Source: an uncultured Pelagibacteraceae bacterium (GTDB lineage Bacteria > Pseudomonadota > Alphaproteobacteria > Pelagibacterales > Pelagibacteraceae). From it: a stretch of 42,824 nucleotides of DNA. Below, piece by piece: positions 34,132 to 42,824 of the stretch; position 1 is the first letter of the stretch, and each line of letters starts with the position of its first letter. The position numbers and the translations under genes are program-made. The DNA is taken from NCBI GenBank assembly GCA_902576815.1, contig CACGWQ010000009.1, forward strand, positions 1-42,824, read 5' to 3'. The notes under the pieces are model-generated. The model was not told the origin of the DNA, searched no databases, and saw only the letters and a program-made list of their open reading frames with translations.

Positions 34132-35963
34132 TCGTGAAAGAAGTTATATATTTTTTTTGCAACTTTTTCCTCAACTCCATCAACTGATTTTATTTCATCT
34201 AAACTAGCTGATTCTACAGCTCTGGCTGAACCAAAATGATTTAATAAGGCCCTTTTTCTTATAGATCCAATACCATCAATTTGATCTAATAGGGATTTAC
34301 TTATGCCTTTTTTCCTTTTTGCTCTATGAGCACTTATAGCAAATCTATGAGACTCATCTCTTAATCGTTGCAAAAAGAATAATGTAGGGTCATTTTTCTC
34401 AAACTTGAATTCTTTTCCATTATGAAAAAATGTTTCATTTCCACTATTTCTCATCTTACCCTTTGCTATTGCTACAATCGGAATTTCATGTAAACCAAGT
34501 TCATTCATTGCTTCTCTTGCCACTGAATATTGACCTTTCCCTCCATCAATCAAAACTAAATCAGGGAAAGTTAAATAATTATCTTTCTCTTGAACTGCTC
34601 TTTTAAATCTTCTGTTAAGAACTTCTTTCATCATTCCATAATCATCTTGAGCATTTTTTTGAATTTTTATATTAAATTTTCTATACCTTTTTTTAACGAA
34701 CCCTTCGTCGCCATAAGTAATTAAAGCGCCCACGCTATTTGTGCCTTGAATATGGCTATTATCATAAACCTCAACTAAATTAATATTAGTTTCAAGATTA
34801 AATTTTTTTGATACTGCATCAAAAAGATCTCTATTATTCTGACTCTCGTAAAGTTTTCTATTCAAACTATCTTTTGCATTATTTATTGCTTGATTTATAA
34901 CCTTTAGTTTTGTCCCTTTTTTTGCAACAGTAATTGTGATTTGTTTACCTTCTTTTTGTGTAAGTGTTTTTTCAATTAATTCTTTCTCTTTAATTTCATT
35001 TGACAAAATTATTGAAGATGGCACACTTTTATTTTCATAAAATTGAGAGACAAAAGAATTAATGATATCACTTAGATTTTCTTCTGGATCATGCTTTGGA
35101 AAAAAAGCTTGATTACCCCAATTTTGTTTTGACCTATAAAAAAAAACTTGAATACAAGTTTTTCCAGACTCTTTATATCCCGCGATAACATCTGCTTCGA
35201 CTAAATTTGCTTCATTAATTCTTTGAGAAGATTGGATAATATTTAATGATTTAATTCGATCTCTTAATATTGCTGCTTTTTCAAAGTCTAAATCCTCACT
35301 AGCCTTTTCCATTTGATTAGATAAGCTTTTCTGAATTTTTCTAGATTTACCTGACACAAACTCAATTGCATCATCAACAGTTTGTTTATAATCACTCTCA
35401 GTTACGTAACCAACACAAGGTCCTGAGCATCTTTTAATTTGATAAAGTATGCAGGGTCTTTCTCTATTTTTGAAAACAGTATCATCACAAATTCTGAGAT
35501 GAAATATTTTTTGGATCATTTTTATAGTCCAATTTGCAGATCCAGCTGATGCAAATGGTCCAAAATAAAATCCTTCTTTGCCTTTTTTTCCTCTGTGCCT
35601 TTTGATTTGCGGCCATTTATCTTTGTCGCCTATAAAAATAAAAGGAAAGGATTTGTCATCTCTTAGTAAAATATTAAATTTTGGTTTAAACTTTTTAATT
35701 AAATTTGCCTCTAAAAGTAAAGCCTCACTTTCATTTGAAGTAGTAGTAATTTCGAGTCTTTTTGTTTGAGAGAGCATTCTCTCAGTTCTAATGATATGGC
35801 TTTTCTCTGATACATAACTTTTAAGTCTATTTGGAAGGTTTTTTGCTTTACCTACATAAAGAATTTCTCCTTTTGAATTTAGCATCCTATAAACACCTGG
35901 CAGCTTAGGAACCAAGGGCAATTCTTTTTTAATTACTTCTTTACCTATATCAGAGCTGATCAT
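34128..35963 (-). CDS. uvrC: Excinuclease ABC subunit C
   Basis: Makes both incisions in nucleotide excision repair. The GIY-YIG nuclease domain is N-terminal ([23 protein letters not shown]), the UVR motif near 210 ([18 protein letters not shown]) binds UvrB, the RNase H-like nuclease contains [16 protein letters not shown] and [10 protein letters not shown], and the tail is a double helix-hairpin-helix ([18 protein letters not shown]). The frame runs back to a TTG at 35993, but the ATG at 35963 gives 611 residues and a 14-base overlap with folB. Confidence 0.96.
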   Translation of the reverse strand: MISSDIGKEVIKKELPLVPKLPGVYRMLNSKGEILYVGKAKNLPNRLKSYVSEKSHIIRTERMLSQTKRLEITTTSNESEALLLEANLIKKFKPKFNILLRDDKSFPFIFIGDKDKWPQIKRHRGKKGKEGFYFGPFASAGSANWTIKMIQKIFHLRICDDTVFKNRERPCILYQIKRCSGPCVGYVTESDYKQTVDDAIEFVSGKSRKIQKSLSNQMEKASEDLDFEKAAILRDRIKSLNIIQSSQRINEANLVEADVIAGYKESGKTCIQVFFYRSKQNWGNQAFFPKHDPEENLSDIINSFVSQFYENKSVPSSIILSNEIKEKELIEKTLTQKEGKQITITVAKKGTKLKVINQAINNAKDSLNRKLYESQNNRDLFDAVSKKFNLETNINLVEVYDNSHIQGTNSVGALITYGDEGFVKKRYRKFNIKIQKNAQDDYGMMKEVLNRRFKRAVQEKDNYLTFPDLVLIDGGKGQYSVAREAMNELGLHEIPIVAIAKGKMRNSGNETFFHNGKEFKFEKNDPTLFFLQRLRDESHRFAISAHRAKRKKGISKSLLDQIDGIGSIRKRALLNHFGSARAVESASLDEIKSVDGVEEKVAKKIYNFFHE

Positions 35964-36375
35964 GGCTTCTTTTTTTAGAAATTTGGATCCCAACTGAGCT
36001 GCAATCCTTCATTATTTCTAATTTTTCGATTTGAAGAGTAATTTTATCTATTCTTTTATCTTTGAATAGCTCATCAAAAACATCTTCTGCCAATGTTTCA
36101 AGAAAATTGTAATGTTTGTTTTTTACTAGTTTTTTTATTAATTTTACTATTTTAGCATAGTTAACTATCGATTTAATATCTTTATCATTCGAAGGCTGTT
36201 TATCTTGATAATTTACTTCTAAATTAAATTTTACTTTTTGAGGCTTTTCTTTTTCAAAATCAAAATAACCAAGTTTTAAATCTAACACTAATTCTTTTAT
36301 TAAGACCTTCTTTTCATAGTTAAATAGGCTTTTATTTTTATCTATTTTTACAACTTTGAGATTATTTTTTTTCAT
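35950..36375 (-). CDS. folB: Dihydroneopterin aldolase FolB
   Basis: Folate-pathway enzyme splitting dihydroneopterin to hydroxymethyl-dihydropterin and glycolaldehyde. After a 22-residue lysine-rich extension, the core reads [31 protein letters not shown], then [16 protein letters not shown] and [17 protein letters not shown] with the conserved E-T-L-A-E. Length 141 is a little long because of the extension. It lies between the secreted hydrolase-like gene (2-base gap) and uvrC; the FolM-like SDR further upstream is a likely folate partner. Confidence 0.88.
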   Translation of the reverse strand: MKKNNLKVVKIDKNKSLFNYEKKVLIKELVLDLKLGYFDFEKEKPQKVKFNLEVNYQDKQPSNDKDIKSIVNYAKIVKLIKKLVKNKHYNFLETLAEDVFDELFKDKRIDKITLQIEKLEIMKDCSSVGIQISKKRSHDQL

Positions 36376-36377
36376 AT

Positions 36378-37388
36378 TTACATTCTAGATTCTATAAATT
36401 TAATAATTTCTGGATGGTAATAACTAAAACAGCTATATTTAACAAGTTGATGGCCTGCAGCACTCTTTTTCATTTCTTTCTGTAATTTCTTATCAAGAAC
36501 TACAAATTTTTTTTGACTTGTTAGTTTTTCTTTACCTTCTGGCCAAGCTTCTTCCCATCCACCTATCATTTTCTCTTTAATTTTACAATCTTTTCCATTG
36601 ACAAAAATTTTTCTATTTGTGTGACCAGGTGTATCAATCCATTTTATACCCGGGATATTTCCTAAATCTTTTTTCATCCAGACACTATTGCTGCGCCAAT
36701 CTCCCTCACCATCTACGGGGCTATGAAAAACTAGAGCATCTATTCTTTTAAAACCTTTCAGTTCGTCAATTTGCATTTTTCTAAGTGGAGTGTTTGGATT
36801 TCTATCCCAACAATTAGGCATGAAGGAAATAGTTGCATTAAAGTCTTCTGGATAAAGACCTTTGTGTCTAAGTGTATCAATACCTCCGCAAGACAATCCA
36901 GACATAAATATTTGATTTCTTGGAGTTCCTTTTGAAACTAATTCATCAATTATTTCTTTATTTACATCGACTCTTTTACTTATTCCCCAATTTTCTAAAA
37001 TACAATCATACCAAGGTTTGTGAAATGCACCTTTGAATTTCCATGCACAACCATATCCATCATCTCCGCCTGCTTTATGTAACCTTTTATTAAGCATTAA
37101 AACCAGTTCTTTACCTTTAATTTTAGTTCCAGATATTTGACCTAAATGTTTTGGAAGAAAATCTTTACATTCTCCCCAACTCTTTTTGACTGTCCATCCT
37201 CCTGTATTATAGATCATTATGATTTTATTTTCTGGATTTGGAATATCAGTTCCTTTTATTACAGTTACTTTTTTTCCATCACTATAAATAAATGCGTCTC
37301 CCTTGATATTTCCAGATTTACATTCTCTAGCTTCTGCCAAAGAAATTAATGTAAATAATATTGAAATTGTGAGTATTAATTTCCTCAT
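36378..37388 (-). CDS. Secreted cysteine-rich alpha/beta-hydrolase-like protein, function unknown
   Basis: 336 residues with a clear signal peptide ([20 protein letters not shown], likely cut after A20). The mature part has eight cysteines (C23, C74, C114, C129, C167, C193, C268, C320), suggesting disulfides. A nucleophile-elbow-like GLSCG (164-168, Ser166) follows a predicted strand, and plausible triad partners are D226/D230 in HSPVDGEGDW and H313 in AAGHQLV. That is compatible with an esterase or peptidase-like hydrolase, but I do not recognise the family. The ATG overlaps the SDR stop as ATGA; an upstream in-frame TTG (37418) was not chosen because it would bury the signal peptide. Out of place in a repair/folate operon. 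Confidence 0.7.
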   Translation of the reverse strand: MRKLILTISILFTLISLAEARECKSGNIKGDAFIYSDGKKVTVIKGTDIPNPENKIIMIYNTGGWTVKKSWGECKDFLPKHLGQISGTKIKGKELVLMLNKRLHKAGGDDGYGCAWKFKGAFHKPWYDCILENWGISKRVDVNKEIIDELVSKGTPRNQIFMSGLSCGGIDTLRHKGLYPEDFNATISFMPNCWDRNPNTPLRKMQIDELKGFKRIDALVFHSPVDGEGDWRSNSVWMKKDLGNIPGIKWIDTPGHTNRKIFVNGKDCKIKEKMIGGWEEAWPEGKEKLTSQKKFVVLDKKLQKEMKKSAAGHQLVKYSCFSYYHPEIIKFIESRM

Positions 37389-38137
37389 TCTTTGCCCATT
37401 ACATCTGGTGTTTGCCAATTTAGATTTTGACCACTATCAATTGCTAAAACTTGACCAGTAATAGATATATTTTTTATAAAAAAGTCAACTGCATTACAGA
37501 TTTGTTCCACATTAACTTGTCTTTTCAAAGGGGTTGCTAAATATTGTTTCCTAAAATGCTTTTCAGATTGTCTTTGATTTTTGATGGTTGGTCCTGGAGC
37601 AATTCCGTTAACTCTTATCCTGGGTGCCAAACTCATAGCACTTGTTTTTGTAAGAGTATAAAGACCAGTTTTACTTATGGTATATGAAAAAAAGTATGGA
37701 GTTAGTTTAAAAACTCTCTGATCAATTATGTTAATTATGTTGTTATTTTTTCCCTTAACATTTTTAGCAAATTCTTTTGATAATAGAGCAGGGGTTTTTA
37801 AATTAGTTTTTAAATGTTTATCCCAGCTATCTGTTGTAAAACTTTCAAGCTTATCATTTTCAAACAATGAAGCATTGTTTATTAAACAATCAAAATATTT
37901 TAATTTTGATTTTGCATATTTAACAATTTTACTTACATCATTTTCTTTGCTCAAATCACCTTTGACAAGGTAAACTTTAGTACCATTTAACTCTAGATTT
38001 TTTTTGAGTTTTTCAGCTTTTAATTTTGATTTATTAAAATGAATTAGTATTTCTTTATTAGTGCCAGATAATTGTTTTGCAATTGCAGCACCAATTCTGG
38101 TAGCTCCACCAGTAATTATTATCTTCCGTGCTTCCAT
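37385..38137 (-). CDS. SDR-family oxidoreductase, FolM/pteridine-reductase-like
   Basis: 250-residue NAD(P)H-dependent short-chain reductase. The cofactor motif is [26 protein letters not shown] is the NNAG-like motif, and the catalytic YxxxK is YTISK (near 150). The arginine-rich cofactor region ([13 protein letters not shown]) and the C-terminal [14 protein letters not shown] ... [12 protein letters not shown] resemble FolM dihydromonapterin/dihydrofolate reductases. Closeness to folB fits a folate or pterin role. It overlaps the uvrB end by 19 bases. Other SDR functions cannot be excluded. Confidence 0.75.
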   Translation of the reverse strand: MEARKIIITGGATRIGAAIAKQLSGTNKEILIHFNKSKLKAEKLKKNLELNGTKVYLVKGDLSKENDVSKIVKYAKSKLKYFDCLINNASLFENDKLESFTTDSWDKHLKTNLKTPALLSKEFAKNVKGKNNNIINIIDQRVFKLTPYFFSYTISKTGLYTLTKTSAMSLAPRIRVNGIAPGPTIKNQRQSEKHFRKQYLATPLKRQVNVEQICNAVDFFIKNISITGQVLAIDSGQNLNWQTPDVMGKE

Positions 38138-40293
38138 TTTTTATCTCTTTTTTTTGTAACTTTTGTTCCTGGCATACCTAGTGTTGATCTACCTTTAGGA
38201 TAAATTTTATTTTTAACATCGTACTGTCTAATTTTAGGGTTTAAAGTAATTTCTAATTCAGTACTTTGAAGTTTTCTCATTTCATCTCTAATTTTAGCAG
38301 CTTCTTCAAATTCCAGATTGGATGCGGCTTCTTTCATTTTTTTATCTAATCCTTTTAAATGTTTTTTAAGGTTGCCACCAATATTGGAACCTTCACTTAT
38401 TTTGACGTAATCTTTCTCGTAAACACTTTCTAAAATATCACTTATTTCTTTTTTTACAGATTTAGCATCGATTTTATTTTTCTTATTGTACTCTAATTGA
38501 ATCATTCTTCTTCTCTCAGTTTCTTTAATTGCTTTCTTTATACTTTTTGTTTCCTTATCGGCATAAAGAATAACTTTTCCATCAACGTTTCTTGCGGCTC
38601 TTCCTATTGTTTGAATTAGTGAAGTTTCTGATCGCAAAAATCCTTCCTTATCCGCATCTAGTATTCCAACTAATGCACATTCTGGAATATCTAAACCTTC
38701 TCTTAATAAATTTATTCCAACTAGAACATCAAATACACCCATTCTAAGATCTCTCATAATCTCTATTCTCTCAAGTGTATCTATATCAGAATGAAGGTAT
38801 CTTACTTTTATCCCATTTTCATGAAGATACTCGGTTAAATCCTCTGCCATTTTTTTTGTAAGTGTTGTAACCAAAACTCTATAATTATTTTCAACTACTT
38901 TTTTACATTCATGCATAAGGTCATCTACTTGATTTTTAGCTGGTCTAATCTCAACTGGTGGATCAATTAAGCCTGTAGGTCTTATGACTTGATCAATAAA
39001 TTTACCTTTAGTCTGTTCCAATTCCCACGGGCCAGGAGTTGCTGAAACAAATACGGTTTGTGTTCTCATCAAATCCCACTCTTCAAATTTTAAAGGTCTA
39101 TTGTCCATACAAGAAGGCAATCTAAAACCATACTCAGCTAACGTGCTTTTTCGAGATCTATCTCCCTTAAACATTCCATTAAGTTGGGGAACTGTAACAT
39201 GAGATTCATCTACAAAAACTAATGTGTTATCAGGAAAATATTCAAAAAGAGTAGGTGGCGGCTCTCCTGGTTTTCTACCAGATAAAAATCTTGAATAATT
39301 TTCAATTCCCGCACAAGATCCAGTTGCCTCGATCATTTCTAAATCAAATTTAGTTCTCTCCTCTAGTCGTTGTGCCTCTAATAATTTGTTTTCTGATTTG
39401 TGTTTTTTTAAAGTCTCCTCTAATTCTTTTCTTATTTTTATAATTGCTTGTTCTACAGTTGGTTTAGGAGTGATGTAATGTGAATTAGCATAAACTTTCA
39501 CAAGGCTAAGGTCTCTAACCTGGTCTCCTGTCAAAGGATCAAATTCTTCAATCTTTTCTAGTTTATCACCAAATAAACTTAATCTCCATGCTCTATCCTC
39601 TAGATGAGATGGAAATATTTCTAAATATTCTCCCCTTGCCCTAAATGTTCCTCTAAAAAAATTTTGATCATTTCTCTTGTACTGAAGAGCAACAAGAGAT
39701 TTTATTATTTGTTCTCTATTATATTCGTAGTTTTTCTGAAGAGTTAAAGTCATTTTGCTGTAAGCTTCAACTGATCCCAAACCATAAATACAGGAAACAC
39801 TTGCAACAATTAAAACATCGTCTCTTTCAAGAAGGGATCTTGTTGCCGAGTGTCTCATTCTATCAATCTGCTCGTTTATAGATGCCTCTTTCTCTATGTA
39901 CGTATCTGATCTTGGCACGTAAGCTTCTGGAGTGTAATAATCATAGTAAGATACAAAATACTCAACAGCATTATCTGGAAAAAAAGTTTTCATCTCACCG
40001 TAAAGTTGAGCTGCCAAAGTTTTATTTGGTGCCAATATTAATGCTGGTCTATTTGTAGCTTCTATAACTTTTGCCATTGTAAAAGTTTTTCCAGATCCAG
40101 TTACTCCTAATAATACTTGATTAAACTCATTTTTTTTAGCTCCTTGGACAAGCTTTTTAATTGCATCTGGCTGGTCACCAGCTGGGGTAAAATCTGACTT
40201 TATTTTGAATTTTTTTCCACCTTCGAGTTTTCCACCGATTTTTGGGTTTTTACTCTGAATGTCTGTAATTAGGTCTTGATATGTATTCTCCAT
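38119..40293 (-). CDS. uvrB: Excinuclease ABC subunit B
   Basis: Damage-verifying helicase-like subunit of nucleotide excision repair. Walker [17 protein letters not shown] (near 64), beta-hairpin [28 protein letters not shown]-like [13 protein letters not shown], helicase motifs [18 protein letters not shown] and [14 protein letters not shown], and a C-terminal UVR domain ([23 protein letters not shown]) that binds UvrC. Length 724 is slightly longer than usual, with a basic tail. It starts a minus-strand run that also holds uvrC, so both subunits may be coexpressed. Confidence 0.97.
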   Translation of the reverse strand: MENTYQDLITDIQSKNPKIGGKLEGGKKFKIKSDFTPAGDQPDAIKKLVQGAKKNEFNQVLLGVTGSGKTFTMAKVIEATNRPALILAPNKTLAAQLYGEMKTFFPDNAVEYFVSYYDYYTPEAYVPRSDTYIEKEASINEQIDRMRHSATRSLLERDDVLIVASVSCIYGLGSVEAYSKMTLTLQKNYEYNREQIIKSLVALQYKRNDQNFFRGTFRARGEYLEIFPSHLEDRAWRLSLFGDKLEKIEEFDPLTGDQVRDLSLVKVYANSHYITPKPTVEQAIIKIRKELEETLKKHKSENKLLEAQRLEERTKFDLEMIEATGSCAGIENYSRFLSGRKPGEPPPTLFEYFPDNTLVFVDESHVTVPQLNGMFKGDRSRKSTLAEYGFRLPSCMDNRPLKFEEWDLMRTQTVFVSATPGPWELEQTKGKFIDQVIRPTGLIDPPVEIRPAKNQVDDLMHECKKVVENNYRVLVTTLTKKMAEDLTEYLHENGIKVRYLHSDIDTLERIEIMRDLRMGVFDVLVGINLLREGLDIPECALVGILDADKEGFLRSETSLIQTIGRAARNVDGKVILYADKETKSIKKAIKETERRRMIQLEYNKKNKIDAKSVKKEISDILESVYEKDYVKISEGSNIGGNLKKHLKGLDKKMKEAASNLEFEEAAKIRDEMRKLQSTELEITLNPKIRQYDVKNKIYPKGRSTLGMPGTKVTKKRDKKWKHGR

Positions 40294-40308
40294 ATATTAA
40301 ACAACGTA

Positions 40309-40331
40309 ATTGAATAATTTCATAATTCAAT
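40309..40331. promoter_or_regulatory. Inverted repeat between uvrB and aspartate aminotransferase
   Basis: ATTGAAT and ATTCAAT form a perfect 7-base dyad with a 9-base spacer in the 36-base divergent gap, its right arm reaching into the aminotransferase ATG. It could be an operator for either gene. It has none of the usual LexA spacing, so SOS control of uvrB is not indicated, and it may be chance. Confidence 0.25.
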
Positions 40332-41517
40332 GAGCATAATATCTAATAATTTAAAAAGAATTAAACCATCTCCAACTATTGCAGTTACTCAAAAGGCAAG
40401 AGAATTAAGAGCTGCAGGAAAAGATGTAGTTGGACTTGGGGCAGGGGAACCAGATTTTGATACTCCTATCAATGTTAAAAATGCAGCCATTAAAGCAATA
40501 AGAGAAGGAGATACAAAGTATACTGCAGTTGATGGAACTCCAGCATTAAAAAAAGCAATTTTAAAAAAATTTAAAAGAGAAAACAAACTAAACTATAAAC
40601 TAGACGAAATCACAGTTGGAACTGGAGGGAAGCAAGTTCTCTATAATACTTTTATGGCAACTTTAAATAAAGGTGACGAAGTTATTATTCCTGCACCATT
40701 CTGGGTTTCATATCCAGATATGGTTCTCCTAGCAGGAGGAAAACCAAAAATAGTAAAATGTGATGAAAAAGATGGATTTAAAATTACACCTGCAAAATTA
40801 AAAGCCGCAATTACAAAAAGAACGAAATGGATAATCCTTAATTCTCCATCTAATCCTACTGGATCTGGATACAGTAAATTAGAAATTCAAAAATTAGCTA
40901 AGGTTTTAATCAAAAACAAAAAAGTTCACATTTTGAGCGATGATATTTATGAGCATGTTAAATATGATAATTTTAAATTTTTTACTATTGCTCAAATTTC
41001 AAAATTAAAATCTCGAACATTAACAATGAATGGAGTGAGCAAATCTTATGCAATGACCGGGTGGAGAATTGGTTATGCAGCTGGACCAAAAGAAATAATT
41101 TCTGCAATTAGAAAAATTCAGTCTCAGTCTACTTCGAATCCATCATCAATTAGTCAAGCAGCAGCTGTTGAAGCTTTAAATGGAAAACAAGACTTTATTA
41201 AGAAAAGAGCAAAATCATTTAAAGAAAGAAGAGATTTTGTTGTAAAAAGTCTAAATAATATTGATGGTATCAGCTGCTTGAAACCAAATGGTGCATTTTA
41301 TGTATTTCCAAATTGTAAAAAACTATTAAATAAAAGAACTAAACTTAAAAAAGATACTGATTTTGTCCAAAAGCTATTAGAAAAACAAAATGTTGCCGCT
41401 GTCCAAGGCTCAGCATTTGGTTTAGATGGATATTTTAGAATTTCATATGCAACTTCAATGGCAAAACTTAAAATAGCAATGTCTAGAATTAAAAAGTTTT
41501 GTGAGGATTTAGGATAA
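40330..41517 (+). CDS. aspC: Class I aspartate/aromatic aminotransferase (PLP)
   Basis: Fold-type I aminotransferase of the alphaproteobacterial/Thermus AspAT subgroup. Motifs: LGAGEPDFDTPINVK (near 36), YTAVDGTPALKKAI, ILNSPSNPTGSGYSKLE (near 170), and the PLP lysine K238 in NGVSKSYAMTGWRIGYAAG. A C-terminal FRISYATS holds the substrate-carboxylate arginine. Length 395 is usual. The symbol is given by function; aatA is also used for this subgroup. Stand-alone gene, divergent from uvrB and convergent with the PsiE gene. Confidence 0.92.
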   Translation: MSIISNNLKRIKPSPTIAVTQKARELRAAGKDVVGLGAGEPDFDTPINVKNAAIKAIREGDTKYTAVDGTPALKKAILKKFKRENKLNYKLDEITVGTGGKQVLYNTFMATLNKGDEVIIPAPFWVSYPDMVLLAGGKPKIVKCDEKDGFKITPAKLKAAITKRTKWIILNSPSNPTGSGYSKLEIQKLAKVLIKNKKVHILSDDIYEHVKYDNFKFFTIAQISKLKSRTLTMNGVSKSYAMTGWRIGYAAGPKEIISAIRKIQSQSTSNPSSISQAAAVEALNGKQDFIKKRAKSFKERRDFVVKSLNNIDGISCLKPNGAFYVFPNCKKLLNKRTKLKKDTDFVQKLLEKQNVAAVQGSAFGLDGYFRISYATSMAKLKIAMSRIKKFCEDLG

Positions 41518-41519
41518 AC

Positions 41520-41894
41520 CTATTTTTTTTTATTTAGTCCAATTAGTGGAGAATTTCTAAATCTTAAAATTACAATTGCTAAAGCAATTAAAACAATCGC
41601 ACCTGCTTCATATAGTAATATCTCTGGATTTAGAGATTTTCCTTGTAAAATAATAAATCTAGCAAGTGCAGTTATAGCAATAAATAACGGTAGTGTAATT
41701 TGAATTGATTGGCTTTCCCAAAATACCCTAACCATTGCAAGCACTTCAAGGTATAAAAAAAGTAAAAGCAGATCGGCTAAAGTAACTCTTTGCACGAGTA
41801 TCATCTGGTACATTTCTTGCCCAAAAGCAATAACTGTACTGACTAAAATGATTACTAATGCTACAAGCTGGATTTGCTTTACAATGTTTTCCAT
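41520..41894 (-). CDS. PsiE-family (phosphate-starvation-inducible) membrane protein
   Basis: 124 residues with four hydrophobic helices. The signature LLLLFLYLEVLAMVRVFWESQSIQITLPLFIAITALARFIILQGK is typical of PsiE; the E of LEVL and the R of ALARF are conserved. In Escherichia coli psiE is induced by phosphate starvation, but the molecular function is unknown. The frame is open to a TTG at 41900; the ATG at 41894 is preferred. Last of three minus-strand genes, 10 bases after the unknown membrane gene. Confidence 0.8.
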   Translation of the reverse strand: MENIVKQIQLVALVIILVSTVIAFGQEMYQMILVQRVTLADLLLLFLYLEVLAMVRVFWESQSIQITLPLFIAITALARFIILQGKSLNPEILLYEAGAIVLIALAIVILRFRNSPLIGLNKKK

Positions 41895-41904
41895 TAACAA
41901 TCTC

Positions 41905-42324
41905 TTATAAATTAAAATAACTTTTTATTCTAGACTGAAATAACAAATAAATCGCCGATATATGAATTATTGAGTTAAGAGTAAGTACAGATTTCACACC
42001 AAAATCATTTAATCCTAATTCTGGAATTGGTTCATATGGAACTAAAATACTAGTTGTTATGGCCTCATATAAATCAAATAAACCAACAAAGTTCCAAGCT
42101 AATAAAATACCCCAAAGTACTGCAGATGGTTTTTTATAAATAAAGTAAACTAAAAATAAAGCAGTTATTCCAATTATAAAATCACCAGTCAAAGATACAA
42201 TCCACTCGTACGGTGCTGCTCTCTCATTTTCTGTGATTGTCCAAAATAAAATTAAACTTGAACCAATAGCCCTGAATGACATCCAGCCAGTTGCAAACAT
42301 AATCCACTTTATTCCTTTTGTCAT
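41905..42324 (-). CDS. Four-helix membrane protein, function unknown
   Basis: 139 residues with hydrophobic segments near 8-28, 42-62, 68-90 and 115-132. Between helices 1 and 2 lies a polar loop (ITENERAAPYEW), and between 3 and 4 a proline-rich loop (LVPYEPIPELGLNDFG). I do not recognise a family. Its ATG is 1 base after the stop of the epimerase-like gene and the PsiE gene follows closely, so it is likely cotranscribed with both. Confidence 0.7.
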   Translation of the reverse strand: MTKGIKWIMFATGWMSFRAIGSSLILFWTITENERAAPYEWIVSLTGDFIIGITALFLVYFIYKKPSAVLWGILLAWNFVGLFDLYEAITTSILVPYEPIPELGLNDFGVKSVLTLNSIIHISAIYLLFQSRIKSYFNL

Positions 42325-42325
42325 A

Positions 42326-42824
42326 TTATACTAATCCAAGTCTAACTACTGATTTTGCTGCATCCTCAATACACCCTCTAGCTGGCTGAAATTTAAATCC
42401 TAATAAATCTTCAGCATACGAAGCATCAGTTTGCATTTGTATCCCCAAATCTGGAACCATCATTTTTGCACTTGTATCCAGATGACTAATTATTCTCACT
42501 AAAAAGTTTGGCAACACTCTTTTTGGAAGTTTTTTTGAATATTTAGGTAATGCTTCAGCCATAATATTAGAAAAATCTATCATTCTTTTGACCTCAGAGC
42601 CAATTATTAGTCGTCTTCCACCAACATCTGGTCTTGTTAATGAATTGATATGAGCTTTTACTACGTCTTTCATATCCGAGACTAAAATACTAAAATCCGG
42701 AGCACCTGGATATTTACCTTCTAGAAATAATTTAACATAACTTATCGAAGTTTTTTCTTTTGTATCTAAAGCGTCTCCAAAGACACCTCCAGGACATATA
42801 CATACCAACTTATTCTTTAAACCT
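42326..42824 (-). CDS. NAD-dependent epimerase/dehydratase (dihydroflavonol-reductase-like), N-terminus off the right edge
   Basis: The frame is open to the edge of the window, so only the C-terminal half (about 165 residues) is seen. LVCICPGGVFGDALDT is the post-catalytic NPG-like motif of extended SDRs, followed by VSDMKDVVKAHINSLTRPDVGGRRLIIGSE, the usual D-V-A-x-A-H segment, and a helical end. That pattern matches dihydroflavonol-4-reductase-like epimerases. Substrate cannot be told because the cofactor and YxxxK parts are outside the window. First visible gene of the trio with the unknown membrane protein and PsiE. Confidence 0.75.
   Translation of the reverse strand, partial: GLKNKLVCICPGGVFGDALDTKEKTSISYVKLFLEGKYPGAPDFSILVSDMKDVVKAHINSLTRPDVGGRRLIIGSEVKRMIDFSNIMAEALPKYSKKLPKRVLPNFLVRIISHLDTSAKMMVPDLGIQMQTDASYAEDLLGFKFQPARGCIEDAAKSVVRLGLV

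Noticed and set aside
40294..40329. LexA/SOS box controlling uvrB
   Set aside because: No GTTC-N7-GTTC or CTG-N10-CAG pattern in the gap; only an AT-rich dyad is present.
1..42824. Mobile elements, CRISPR arrays, toxin-antitoxin or defence islands
   Set aside because: No transposase, integrase, spaced repeats, or defence-gene motifs on either strand; ccrM has no restriction partner beside it. Base composition is even apart from the L25 tail and the tRNA.

Overview
The window looks like a stretch of chromosome from a streamlined, AT-rich marine alphaproteobacterium, most likely of the SAR11/Pelagibacter type. The reasons are the strong A/T bias, spacers that are mostly 0-60 bp or negative, alphaproteobacterial gene orders (DUF721-dsbA-smc beside mutY; prs-rplY-pth-ychF; atpI-atpB-atpE-atpG-atpF; petABC beside trmL), a CcrM-type GANTC methyltransferase and a retinal-synthesis operon. 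This is inference from protein families and gene order; no database search was run. I see no insertion sequence, prophage, CRISPR array or integron, and no gene-free stretch longer than about 80 bases.

Layout. 1-11148 is one minus-strand run: DUF721/DciA-like, a DsbA-like thiol protein, a short SMC, the F0 half of ATP synthase (atpI, a, c, b', b), then crtI-crtB-crtY-blh for retinal, a 56-residue membrane peptide, and ispH, which runs off the left edge. mutY starts divergently with its ATG directly touching the DUF721 ATG, and is followed by a FAD monooxygenase (to 13262). Minus-strand ccrM, rnhB and a family-4 uracil-DNA glycosylase come next. The plus strand then carries a TPR protein, ispE, tRNA-Gln(UUG) and a CCA-adding enzyme (15722-19626). 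greA, hemF and trmL (minus) diverge from petABC (plus, 21465-24039), the cytochrome bc1 complex.

24016-29937 is a seven-gene minus-strand run: lgt, a MidA-type methyltransferase, pgeF, prs, rplY, pth, ychF. A ubiK-like gene (plus) follows, then a MarR regulator with an OmpR/EnvZ-type two-component pair (minus), and divergent ilvE. 33547-40293 is a minus-strand run for DNA repair, folate and lipid: uvrB, a FolM-like SDR, a secreted cysteine-rich hydrolase-like protein, folB, uvrC, pgsA. The right end has an aspartate aminotransferase (plus) and a minus-strand trio: a partial NAD-dependent epimerase, an unknown four-helix membrane protein and a PsiE-family protein.

How it works together. IspE and IspH feed isoprenoid precursors. 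CrtB, CrtI, CrtY and Blh turn geranylgeranyl diphosphate into retinal, the cofactor of a proton-pumping rhodopsin whose gene is not in this window. The F0 proton channel that uses the resulting proton gradient lies directly upstream, and the bc1 complex is the respiratory source of the same gradient. The most notable points are a hinge-less SMC, a ccrM promoter carrying two GANTC sites, a CCA-enzyme ORF starting 3 bases after a tRNA, a zero-spacer divergent start-codon pair, and small or uncharacterised membrane and secreted proteins inside housekeeping operons.
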